A stretch of 64,000 bases of DNA from Angiostrongylus vasorum (taxonomy: Eukaryota > Nematoda > Chromadorea > Rhabditida > Metastrongylidae). The stretch spans positions 2,145,501-2,209,500 of the forward strand of contig JADANN010000256.1 of assembly GCA_018806985.1 (NCBI GenBank), in the 5' to 3' direction. The notes under the pieces were generated by a model. The model searched no databases. It was not told where the DNA came from and was given only the letters and a program-made list of their open reading frames with translations. Shown here in pieces: positions 47,001 through 57,543 of the stretch (position 1 is its first letter; each line of letters begins with the position of its first letter). A program made the translations under genes and the position numbers.

Positions 47001-49344
47001 AACGCCTACGCCGCCAACTCCTCTATTGTCGCATGTTCCGAGGAACAGTTCTTTTCCGGTGTCATAGACGGCGTTGAAAGGCTGGCGTCTACTCGCCACG
47101 GCCAGGCCGATGACGTCGTACTTTATCCTTCTTGCTTGCATGAGCAAGTCTTCTATCGAGGACTCGGATGCAAGTGTACGTGGATTGTAGGTACAGATCG
47201 TCACCATAGTTCTTTGAAATCCAGGCAGCTTCCATTGGCCCTGAGATTTTAGCAGCCTCTTCGTACTCGTCCTACCCAACGCTGCGAAACTGGGGCTCTT
47301 TCGGGGTCCGGGGAATGAGGCCCGTTTCTTTTACTGTTTTTAGCTTTTTGATACTCATTTATAGCCTCCAGGGCTCTGAACGTGGGGGCTGGGTATACTC
47401 ACGGGTAGCTTGCCAGGCTCTCCCAGAGTGGACATGGAGCTTATTTGTTGGAGGCGACTCCTAACCGCCTCCCATATACTTCCCTGTCACTTGATTGCAG
47501 GCTTTTGGCCGAATTGACTCGTAGAATACAATCCGCATAAACTAGAACGCACCCACATACGCGTGCATAAGTACTCCTCGTAAATACAGAAAGTATGTGC
47601 CAAATCGAAGCAGCAGAAACAGGGAGTCCATCCTTTGGATCCACCTGCTTCTCAGGGAAGCAAAGGTCGCTTTTCGTCCGCGAATAACCCCCTATCCGCC
47701 ACCTGGGGACGCACCACGTAGCGTCGCGACTAATCGGCTATCGGGATCCTTCATATGAGGGAGATCCGTGGGTCTTGTACTCATGGACGAAAACAATTAG
47801 GACTTTCGACTCCAAACAAACACCTAAATGTCTTAACATTTATTTACAGCCTATCCCTTTTTTTTAGAAGGCAAATAGCACAGTGTTAGTGGTATCAGTC
47901 ATCACGATCATGGTGCTACTTCGATTCGGCTCCGGGCCAACCAAGTCTCATACCTCCGGGGTCGGAAAATTCGTAATGAACTTCTCCGGCAAAAACCACT
48001 CTTTGCAATCCAACTGGTTACGCTTCAGTCCGGCTATCTCAGGTCTTCAGAGATAATCGACTCTACCAACGTTCTACGACATTCAAGATGAAATGAAAAT
48101 CCTCAAACAGCAGCGTAAGCCACACATAAAAGTCGCAAGATTTTCGCCGATAATGGATGCGAGGAAACAAATCGAATGTGGGAAGTGCTGGAATCCACAC
48201 AATAGACGTGTCATATAAAATAAAAAAAGAAATTCTCCTTTTTTATGGCAGGATGCGATGTGAAATACAACCATAAGGATGGTGGGATATCAGGGGAACG
48301 GGAACCTCGGTTGGAATTAGAAATCGCGACCACACGACGCTCAAGCGCATAGGGGCTTTTTTCTTCCTTACTGTAGAAATTGAGACACCTTTGTTGATGA
48401 AAAAGGTGCTCAGATATCCCCTGCCGAATTTCTTCGGCCTTCACAGTATCCTTGCTTCAATGGGACCACTGCCACATATCCAATAATCCACTAATCGTGG
48501 CACTCTAAAAATACCCATCTGAAGTCAGTAGGCGATGAACCTTCCTATCTCTTCAACATTTACGAGCTCCCTTCTATCCGTATTTGTTCGTCCCTTTCGC
48601 AACTACATCCCAAGCATAAACAATAAATAATTCTCGGAAACAAGCCACTTCTCTGCAATCTATGAAAAGCAGTCAATCCACATCAAAGTGGCTGTCACAG
48701 TCAGAAAAAGTTTCAGATTTCATATCAAAACTAGAAGCGTCCAGCCACTTCGAAATCGTTTGTTTGCGCACGATGGAAGCAAACACTACTTCCAATTCGA
48801 TATACAGTCGCGGTTCCCGGTTACCAAGAATGCAATTACCCTAACACAGCCAAGCAAATGTCACAAGCGAAGAATTTATACCACTCAGTATGGGATAAAA
48901 CCATTTACAGATCAATCAGGCAATTGAACTGCCTGGTTTTCCAGTACGTACGACACTCCAGTTCCACTAAGATACCTCACCTTCACAGACAAATACTTCT
49001 GAAGCAGTATTACTTTGGTCGGATTCTACAGTTCCCTTAGTAGCACCCTAAAAATACTTTCGATCATTTAAACATTCTAAGTAGCCGCAAAACTGTAAAA
49101 AATCGATAAAACCGTTAGCAACACCAAATCGGCTCGGCAGCGCAATTTCCAGATTTTTTAAGCTATCAGCTGATATGGAAAAAGTAGAAACAGCTGAACA
49201 CTAGTGGGTCCAAATACGCAACTTCACGTTCGACAATGTAACAAATTCATCTACCTTCTTGTTATATAACTCCAGCAGAACCTTCTCCATGTGATCGATA
49301 TCGTCGGCTTTGATTTCTATAGAAGTAAGAGGCCTTCGCAACAT
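44097..49344 (-). CDS. cdc-26: CDC26/APC12-like subunit of the anaphase-promoting complex
   Basis: Three phase-consistent exons: 49255-49344, 48372-48438 and 44097-44230, encoding 96 residues. The first exon reads [20 protein letters not shown], which aligns with the CDC26 N-terminus (MLRRKPTRLELKLDDIEE in human, from memory). That segment binds CDC6/APC6 and stabilises it in the anaphase-promoting complex. An acceptor, GTTCAG, lies 2 nt before the ATG, typical of a trans-spliced nematode start. The remainder is low-complexity and rich in Ser, Thr and Pro ([22 protein letters not shown]), as CDC26 tails are poorly conserved. Exon 2 ([15 protein letters not shown]) has a weak acceptor and is the least certain. 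Intron 2 (4.1 kb) contains a nearly full-length RTE-A LINE, SINE-2 and SINE-3. The RBM28-like start lies only 208 bp downstream. Confidence 0.65.
44390..47785 (-). mobile_element. RTE-A LINE, nearly full length (about 3.4 kb), defective
   Basis: The 5' UTR starts near 47780. The AP endonuclease (47279-46400) carries [45 protein letters not shown] and [12 protein letters not shown] linker (46205-45779) includes [18 protein letters not shown]. The RT spans 45741-44840. Motif A is mutated (FTVLQKAFD instead of FIDLEKAFD), and the Y/FxDD box reads FAND (45210-45221). The C-terminus continues to about 44574. Several frameshifts make the copy inactive. It lies wholly inside intron 2 of the CDC26-like gene, on the same strand as the host gene. 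Confidence 0.9.
47866..48235 (+). mobile_element. SINE-2 copy
   Basis: GGCAAATAGCACAGTGTTAG, a B-box-like ACTTCGATTCGGCTCC and the long tail (CCGGCTATCTCAGGTCTTC, AATGAAAATCCTCAAACAGC), ending in ATAAAATAAAAAAAG. Confidence 0.75.
48232..48335 (-). mobile_element. SINE-3 tail, reverse oriented
   Basis: TTTTTTATGGCAGGATGCG-ATGTGAAATACAACC matches the reverse complement of the family tail. Confidence 0.5.
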
Positions 49345-49529
49345 CCCTGAACTGAGACAAGTTGGAATACGTTACTCTGCAGAATCAGCTGAGCATGAGC
49401 AATCTGTGGAGCTTCGCTCACTTGGGCGACATCGTGATACAGCATGGATCTAACATCTGAGCCGACTCGAAGAATTTCTTCAACGATCAAACACACAACG
49501 ACCGACATGCATTGATACAACGTATATGT

Positions 49530-49990
49530 AATATACTACCTCTCTCAATAATTTTTTATACTCTTGTTGAGCAAATACGAGGTGTTACTTTACTTCCTGC
49601 TGCAATGAAGCTGGCGTTTCGGAAGATTTCGCCTTCCTCGGAGCCTGGAAAGGTCAAGGTGACCGCAATCTACGCAGCCAAACACCTCCATAACCAAACA
49701 GAGAAAATGCTAAACCGATTTCAATCACATTGAACACAGAATAGCTTCTCGGCACATTCACCGCTTTCGATGAGTCTTTTACTAAATATGTCACCTAGAG
49801 ACCAACCGCACAGAATCTTGGTTTAGCACGTTGGTTATAAAGGTGTTTGGCTGGGCAGACTGCGCTCAACTTGACCGTTCCAGCCTTTGAGGAAGGCGAA
49901 ACCCGTCGAAACATCAGCTTTCTCTTAAATAAAGAATAAATTAACACCTCGTGTTTGCTCAACAAGAATATGAAGAATTATTCAATCAAT
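49530..49990. repeat. Inverted pair of hammerhead-like terminal repeats
   Basis: Two arms of about 150-180 bp face each other. The minus-oriented arm is at 49530-49712 (minus reading: GGCTGCGTAGATTGCGGTC, CGAGGAAGGCGAAATC, CCGAAACGCCAGC, CTCGTATTTGCTCAACAAG). The plus-oriented arm is at 49845-49990 (GGCTGGGCAGACTGCGCTC, TGAGGAAGGCGAAACCC, GTCGAAACATCAGC, CTCGTGTTTGCTCAACAAG). Confidence 0.6.
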
Positions 49991-50046
49991 GCCGAGGTTA
50001 ATAGGAAGTCGGTCGGGGGAATTGCTTCTCTCAACTTCAAATAAGC

Positions 50047-50427
50047 CTATCTAGGCTCACAGTGGGCTTTACCAACAAAACTGAAATCGCTAAAATTCAT
50101 ATCCTTTTGCCATATAAGTGCAGCATGTTTCATTCTACAACGACAAAGTCCCGATTTTTGGAAACCCATGGAATGATCCTCATTGTTGAGGCCCGTATTG
50201 ACGACAGCGAAAAGACTTAATCGCCAGATTTCCCATAATGGGGCATAATAGTACCCTAATACAGCGCTGAATTTTGCGACTTCGCCGCTTGCTTGAAGGG
50301 TCCCAGAAAACCGAATCTTATTTCCAATCGTGAGAAAATTCCAACTTGAAACAAATTTAGGATTGGGAGAACATTTTGATAGATTATTTAGACCCAAAGA
50401 GCGATAAAGCAAAGTCTTCCACACCAC
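50047..50427 (-). other. 126-aa open frame of unknown nature
   Basis: It reads MVWKTLLYRSLGL ... and ends KAHCEPR. The composition looks somewhat protein-like (GLNNEDHSMGFQKSG, KDMNFSDFSFVGK), but no domain, splice pattern or repeat membership was recognised. Confidence 0.2.
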
Positions 50428-50429
50428 TC

Positions 50430-51200
50430 CACGAAGTATTTAATACATCCGTTTGACCCATAGAGGGATGGTACGATGCGAGACTGCCAGCTTCAAATCA
50501 ACACATTTCAGCTCACAGCGAATTTTCTTAAATAAAACAAAAACAAATAGAATCAATAAATCCTTAGGCACAGGATAAAGATTCCTATGCTTTACAAGGA
50601 CGAAATTCTAGTTTTCTGAGGCCTATAACATCTGCTCCATCCACTTTCACAAAAGAATATGTACAAGAGGGACTTCGTCCAGCATAACTACACTGATGTA
50701 CCACCTATGTTTCAAACTGCCGCTCCTCTGCATGAAATTAGGAAATTAGGAAAAAAAGTGGAGCACCACGTAATCAATTCGTGAAAGTTTCAACTTGAAC
50801 ATGCTTAAATTTAACAGGGCACCATGTAAAAGCATTCTATGCGGTCGATTCGACAGCGAGAAACAATCATTTCCACAAATCTATGGCAAGCATGACTCTA
50901 GAAGTACTCTACCGATCGGGGAAATTATCGTGTTGTCGAAAAACCCGCCTGATCACAAGCAATTTAAAGGAGGACTGGCCACAGAGCACAGTTTGACATT
51001 GGAGCATGTAGCTATTGACACTGGACATTGTGAAACATCCGTCAGATGATATCTCTGGAAGTGTTTCGATTTCCTAGGCTTCTGTTCTTTTCATTTTCAT
51101 TCTCTTCTTTGTCGTTTTTTAACTTTTCTATTTCCTCGGGGAAAGTCAAAGGTTGCTATGCCATTTAGTGTCGCACAATAAGTTCTCACTTTTGATTCGC
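50430..51200. other. Stretch with no recognised gene
   Basis: It includes an 84-codon plus-strand ORF (50795-51049) without recognisable features. Confidence 0.3.
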
Positions 51201-51209
51201 TTTGTTCAG

Positions 51210-52115
51210 ATGGCAACATTAGTCGTCGACACGTTCATAATCATCTTCATGGATAGTGTATCGTTTCCCAGAATTTCTAACGAAGGAAGTCGTTCTTTTA
51301 AGGAATTTCATGAATTCTTCTCTTGGATCATTTCTAGGAGGATCATCTAGGAAATTGGCTTGCAACTCTGTAAATTTGGCATGAGCACTTTTGTCGCACA
51401 CGTTGCCCTTTTTTCGCGCTATCCAGTCCTTTGCAACGCCAAACATGGGATAAGCCAGACGCATCCTGTCCGCACTGTAGGCCGTTCCAGTGCGAGTCCG
51501 ATTGCGAAATGTGCCACAACATCGCTATGCAAAAACCAGGCTCTGGATTGTTCTGCTGTTTGCCCTCACGACTGCGGTGAGCGCAGTCCGTGAACCCGTT
51601 ATAGTTGACCATATGATTCGCTTCTGTTGACTTCCAAACTTTTGCAGCAGTGTTGTCACGTGTACTTCCTGGCCCGCACCGCCACGTTGTTTCCCTTACG
51701 GACTCGGCTCTCATCTCTGATCACGATCTCCTTCAGAATCTTCCATTGGTACAGGTGAATCTGAGGGGGGTTTATGGATTCCGGCTTGCATGGCCCGGTC
51801 ATCGTCGCCTAAAGACTTTGAAGGTGATTTTAATCTGCGGCGGAGGTGCTCTTCGATGGTGATATGAACGAGGCCTAAGCTTTCTACAAGTCTCGTGTGC
51901 TCGAGTCTGAACACAATTCGAATATGCAGGGTAGAATATCTCTTCGAACGTGACAGGCCTTCCAAAGTGACGCAGTTCTTGGCATCCTGTGTGGAATTTG
52001 TAAACACACTTGGTCCGTAACAACACCATCCTTTCGTTAGTGGTACGTGGCTCAAGTGTAGCCCTGGGGGCCACGTGTTTGTTGAGTTTGTTGACGTGCC
52101 GACGTCAATCAAGAG
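51210..52115 (-). pseudogene. Unidentified protein-coding relic, frameshifted
   Basis: Reading from the high end, minus-strand blocks in changing frames look like one decayed protein. They are TTNERMVLLRTKCVYKFHTG with RPVTFEEIFYPAY, then NHMVNYNGFTDCAH overlapping a frame with RTGTAYSADRMRLAYPMFGV, then FLDDPPRNDPREEFMKFLKR and KRYTIHEDDYERVDD-stop. It is more GC-rich than its surroundings. I do not recognise the family; an old DNA-transposon or domesticated protein is possible. Confidence 0.4.
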
Positions 52116-52224
52116 TTTTACTGCATTACTGCACGATGGCTCGGATTTGCTAGTAGTGGTTCAATGGTATGTTCTCCGCTACATCTTCATGACCTCTCTA
52201 CAGAGTCGTCAGTTCTACAGTGTT

Positions 52225-52524
52225 GTATATAAAGGATAGAAGATAAAGCTCTCGGCATTGATCAATCCCTGGGTGGTGTGCCATATATTCAACTTCATTA
52301 AGCATCATTTGGAGGTGATTGAATGCATATCTGGCGTCGCGGTGGCCTACCGATGTATCGAGCCAGTGCTGGTATCCTCCCAGATAGGCCTGGTACCAAT
52401 TTGCCGTAGGCCTGGTACCAATTTGCCGACCCCAGAGGGTTGGAAGGCTTGCTGAGCCATGGGCGCGGGGATCGATCCCATGTGTATCGCAGGGCGCCTT
52501 CGACCAGTGTGCCACGCGCTCCCT
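52225..52524 (-). mobile_element. SINE-1, full length with small internal duplication
   Basis: The head GGGAGCGCGTGGCACACTGG lies at the high end, with B box GGGATCGATCCCC. The segment 'GGCCTGGTACCAATTTGCCG' is present twice in tandem (52386-52427). Confidence 0.8.
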
Positions 52525-52533
52525 TATTTTATA

Positions 52534-53807
52534 TTAAGTTGTTCAGAAATAAATGAGCTTTTTTTAAAATGTTTATTGTTTTAATGTATTTTTTTGCCAA
52601 TAAAGTATTCTTGCTTTTCAATATTATATATCGTTAGTAAGCTGATTTATGCTCCTTTTTAACCATTTCTTTATATTTTGCGAAGAGTTAAATTTTTTTA
52701 ACAAATTTTGAGCTTTGCAATTTTAGATATCGAAAACCAGTCTTCGTCGAATTTTCTTTTATGAGTTCAAAATCGATCGTCGTGCAGCAGAGAGAGCTCG
52801 AAACATTAATGAAGTTTGGGGTGAAGTAGGTGAATGAACAGTGCGAACTTGGTTCTGGAAATTTCTATCTGGTGACTTCGACCTCGAACATAAGAAAGGC
52901 CGCGAACGTCCCAATGAACTTGACGACGACGAACTGAAGGCACTAGTCGATGCAAACGCGCGAACAACTGTTCGAGAGCTTGCAGAACAGCTTGGCGGAA
53001 GCACAGGAACAATTTCTACTCGCTTGAATCGCACAGGTAAGACAACAAAAAAAACTCGACAAGTGGTTTGTGCACGAACTAAACGATAATCAGAAAGATC
53101 ACCGTTTTGAAGTGTCGTCTGCTCTTATTTTTGCGCAACAAAAAACGGCCGTTTTCTTGATTGAATTGTGACGTACGACGAGAACTGGATTCTATACGAC
53201 TACCGGCGAAGTTCAGCTCAACGGTTGGATTGCGACCAGGCTCCATAGCACTTCTCATAACCGGAATTGCACCTCAAAAAAAGGTTATGTGACTGTTTGG
53301 TGGTCTGCAGCCGGACTGATTCATCACAGCGTTTTGAGTTCGGACGAAACGATTACGGCAGAGAAGTATTGCCAGCAAATCGACGAAATGCACCGTAAAC
53401 TCCAAAATGAACGACCGGCATTAGTCAACAGAAGAGGACCAAACCTTTTGCACGACAACGCCTGGCCTGTGGAACCAGTGCTGCAGAAGTTGAACGAGTT
53501 GGGCTACGAAACTTCTCCTCATCTGCCGTATTCTCCAGACTTCTCGTATCACTTCTTTAAGCATCTTGACAATTTCCTGCGCGAGAAATGCTTCACCAAA
53601 CACGATGACGGAAAAAAATGCTTCAACGAATTCATCGCTTTCAGAACTCCAGAATTTGGCACAGCTGGAGTAAGTAAATTTGGTTGTTTGCAAAAGTGTT
53701 TAGATCCAGATGGTTATTATTTTGATTAACAAAGTTTTGTTCGAAGCAATTTATGACATTTTAAATAATATAGGTAAAACGCTCATTTGTTTCTGAACAG
53801 CCTATTA
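52534..53807 (+). mobile_element. Mariner transposon with both TIRs, dead
   Basis: The inverted repeats TTGTTCAGAAATAAATGAGC (52539-52558) and GCTCATTTGTTTCTGAACAG (53781-53800) match with two differences. TA dinucleotides flank the element. The transposase frame begins near 52742: FKIDRRAAERARNINEVWGE, a stop, then TVRTWFWKFLSGDFDLEHKK, DANARTTVRELAEQLGGS and LNDNQKDHRFEVS. The catalytic triad is VTYDENW (first Asp), LHDNAWPV (second) and YSPDFSYHFF (third), a mariner D,D34D arrangement. A TGA near 52840 and several frameshifts inactivate it. The architecture fits the family of SETMAR-like and hookworm mariners. Confidence 0.92.
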
Positions 53808-53989
53808 TATGCATGCATACGTCATACATACGTTATATATAATTGTATATGTGTATATATACATACATATGTACATGTATATATCGTACATATTTTTTTC
53901 TACATGACCCTCATTTTACATTTAAGGGGCGGTCCCATCACTTCTCAGATTCGATTCGTTTCTTCGCATCCACCGTCCACTAAGGTCTA

Positions 53990-54262
53990 CTACCTTTCAC
54001 GTGCCACTTCAGCTGCTGCTTGAGGATTTTCCTTTCGTCATGAATGTAGTTGAATACTGGTCGAATAGATTCTCTCTGGAGTCCCCTTGCAACCGCGCTA
54101 AAACATTCCCACTTAGATTACAGAAAGCTAACCTTTATCGGATAAGTCTGGAACCGGTTTCCCGGTGCCAGAGGGATGTGGGGATCGGTGTGTCTGAGGC
54201 GGTATCGAGCTACCACCGTGCTTCTGATGATCGGCATCACTACCACTGTGCTACTCCTTCCC
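53990..54262 (-). mobile_element. SINE-2 copy, diverged
   Basis: Minus reading: GGAGTAGCACAGTGGTAGTG at the high end and a tail block matching 'CATGAATGTAGTTGAATACTGGTCGA' (plus reading) at the low end. Confidence 0.55.
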
Positions 54263-54275
54263 CATTCTTCCCTTA

Positions 54276-54659
<384 letters not shown>

Positions 54660-54774
54660 CACAGTAAACACAGTAAACACACCTTTGAAAAAACAGGAAA
54701 TGACTTATTTTCAACTTATTATTGTGTGATCCTATCCTTATTCTAATCCTATCCAAATATGATTGGCAGGTTAA

Positions 54775-54930
54775 GGAAGATCCGACCGAAGACTACCTCC
54801 AGGTTGTTTAATGACTTAAAAATTATGCTGGTTTCGCTTGAGTTGCTCAACCAAGAAGAGCAGATTGCATTTCAATTACCACCAAGTTGTTGCTCGAGAA
54901 GAGAAAGAAACTGGTGACTGTTTTTACTGC
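54775..54930 (+). repeat. Diverged repeat, paired with 39358-39520
   Basis: CCGACCGAAGACTACCTCC, TGACTTAAAAATTATG, AAGAGCAGATTGC and TTGCTCGAGAAGAG follow the same order as the other copy. It lies upstream of RTE-B and may be part of it. Confidence 0.4.
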
Positions 54931-55099
54931 AACACGCTTAACACGGCTAATAATAGTTGCCAATTACAGAGTAGTTTTGCGGGAAGGTCTACATCGGTGC
55001 AGATAGAAGAAGCCATTAGAAGCAATACAAGAAAAGAACTAATCCGAGGAAATTCCATCGGTACTTGTGCGAGTACAACGTTCCACTGTTAGCTTTTTT

Positions 55100-56325
55100 G
55101 GACGAAGTTGGGACCACTAAAAACTTCCCTCCATGATGTGAATTGGTAACGGAAAAGTTTTAGACCAACTCTGTCCGTCCCACAATCCGTGTCCCGGGCC
55201 CTAAAATTCCTGTAGAGAAAAACCACTCAGAATTCTTTCCTCTGAGGTTTGAGTTGAACGAGTACAATCTTATTAGCGCTCGTCGACCAAGGAGTGGACC
55301 CATCTTAAATAAGAACTTTATCTGAATGTTATCAGAACTGCATCACGAAAATACGGTTTTTGGATAAACCTCTCACCAACCCTTTAGAAAAACGAGTTCG
55401 ACAACACCATGTCGCCAAAGCTTTTACTGCCGCACTGCAGTGGATGATGAAGTTTCTCGATTGGGATGGGTAAGGGATTCGTATTGATGGAAAAAATCCT
55501 ATAAAATCTTCGTTTTGCGGATTACATCGTGTTCTTTTCTAGTAGTAAAAAAAAAGGAAGAGGCGATGTATAGTGAGCTTAATGATCGGGGAAAAAAACA
55601 TCGGTCTACAAATAAATTGAGAAAACACCCAGTTCACGAGAAATCCATGGTGCGAACGCGAACAGATCAAACCAAGTGGTTCATAGACTACATTGTATAT
55701 GTACGTTGGAGGTTCAATGAACGCGGAGAAAATTATGAAGGAAGAATAATACAGAAAAATGAGAACCACATGTATTCGGGCCTTTCAAAGAAGCCACCGA
55801 GCAACCAAAAGACCCGAAACTCCGCGCACACCTTCGACTCGTATACAGGTCCTAGCGCTCTGTTATGCAACAGAGACCTACTGTGATGCTTCAACCACAT
55901 CAGTAATATTGCGCACTATTCACAGAGCGTTTGAACTGTGTCTTCTGAACTGTAGCCGGCACACAAAATGTTCATTCGGAATGCACTGCTCAGGTCTTCT
56001 AAATCTAACTTATATTCGAGACAGAGAAGAACAGAGGACAGTTGGATGAAAAGAACTACGATGGTGGACTTGCTTGTGATTAAGATCAAACAGCTGTACT
56101 CGAAGCAGAAGTTTTACAGATCACGATCTGAGACTGGCACCAGCCACCATGGTCAAATCAAGCCACCGCCATGGACGAGCTTTCCAACACAAGGAAACGA
56201 ATTGAAGTTCACGAATTGGGCTCAAACTTGGGTAATTAAACCAGATTACTCGAATGAAAAATATACTGCAGTTTGCACAACTCGTGAGGACGGGCAGTCC
56301 AAGTATCCAAGTTGGTAAGTATTGT
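55100..56325 (+). pseudogene. RTE-B LINE, RT portion and 3' end
   Basis: VRQHHVAKAFTAALQWMMKF and LDWDG-GIRIDGK match the RT block VRQGD..SPKLFTAALEW and its DDMGI.IDG partner. LRFADYIVFFS follows in another frame (FADD decayed to FADY, about 55513-55545), then AMYSELND. CYATETYCDAS and ILRTIHRAFELCLLNCSR represent the C-terminal CYAAETW..LRTTHRALER-type block. The 3' UTR contains CAAGCCACCGCCATGGACG and ends CTCGTGAGGACGGGCAG-TCCAAGTATCCAAGT. The endonuclease is not recognisable. This is a different LINE lineage from RTE-A. Confidence 0.75.
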
Positions 56326-56900
56326 GTGATTGCCGTCCCATTATTTATTTGTGCTTGCGCATGGCTTTCTTCCAGTGTTACGTTAGTTTTGTTCTGTGTT
56401 CCATACTCGTCATGCGTTGTTCTTCCTGTCAGCCTCGATACGATATCATCTGCTAGATGAAACACGGTTGCCTCTCAATAGATGTGGAGCGTTGTTCAAC
56501 AGATTTACGACAACGCGAAAAAATCGTTCGTGATCCCAGTTTTCCTGGAAAATTACTTTTTTCCTTGTACGACTATATTTTTCGTGAAAATTCAACGAAT
56601 AGAGTGGTCTGAGTTGACTGTTTCAATATCTTTTGTATTGTAATAATGAAACAGTATGAACTGTAGAACCAGCTCAAATAAAAATGATTCTTTCACTTAT
56701 AAAATCTGATTTTCAATTTCCTTTACCGAAATTCAATGGGAATCCAAAAACCGGGACGAAGGTCCGGATAGTTGCCAAAGTTTGCGTTCCGCCTAGTACT
56801 TCGGTTAGTGTTCTGTAGGAAAGTTCGATAGTAAAAGAGCGCAATCTCACTATTGTTACAGTCATTTCTTTCAAACCAGGGCTTGATGTTACACACGAGA
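56326..56900. other. Stretch with no recognised gene
   Basis: AT-rich, no exon or repeat recognised. It could contain the upstream promoter or 5' exons of the MFF-like gene. Confidence 0.3.
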
Positions 56901-56904
56901 CTTT

Positions 56905-57175
56905 TCGCGTGCAGGTTCGACCACTGGTGAGGGTTTTTCCTTTCTTCATGAATGTCGTTCAGTGTTCATCGAGTCGATTCTCGCTGGAGTCGTGAGATAG
57001 CCGGGCTAGAGCGTTCCCATTTGGATTGCTGAGAGTGGACTTTTCCTAGAAAAAATCTGCTACTAACTTCCCGACCCTTGAGGGGAAGAGAGGTTTGCTA
57101 AACCTGAGGTGGGATCGAACCACTGCCGCGGTCGTGACACTCGGTATCACAACCACTGTGCTACTCGCCTCTTGA
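56905..57175 (-). mobile_element. SINE-2 copy
   Basis: Minus reading: GGCGAGTAGCACAGTGGTTG, B box GTGGTTCGATCCCACC, body AAGTTAGTAGCAG and the tail CGGCTATCTCACGACTCC. Confidence 0.7.
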
Positions 57176-57543
57176 GGCAAAGATGTGCCATGTATTAATG
57201 CAACTGATAGCTGTGAAGAATGGACAGAATCAAAGGGGCAATAAAAAATGTGGAAATCCGATTATTCTGTAGCCATCTGCAGGTGAAGTTCGACCTTCTT
57301 TATAGAACCAACCTCTTTGGTGGTGGTAACGACTAAAGGTGGTGACCGTGAATTGGTAGGGCAGTTCCGTGCGTCCATTCTCACACGATTCATTAATTCT
57401 ACTTGCATTCGTCAAAGTTATACCTTTCAGAATTCTTAAATTTGCTTGTACAGCTTTTGCTCATCAGAATTTTCGTTACTTGGTGGGACTTGTTGTGGTC
57501 GTCGTTGCTTATTCATCTTTCTGTTTCAGTTTTCGTCAGGTGT

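Noticed and set aside
56905..57175. Genuine tRNA gene from the A- and B-box-like blocks
   Set aside because: The acceptor stem does not close and the sequence continues into a shared SINE-2 body. The same applies to SINE-1 and SINE-3 heads.
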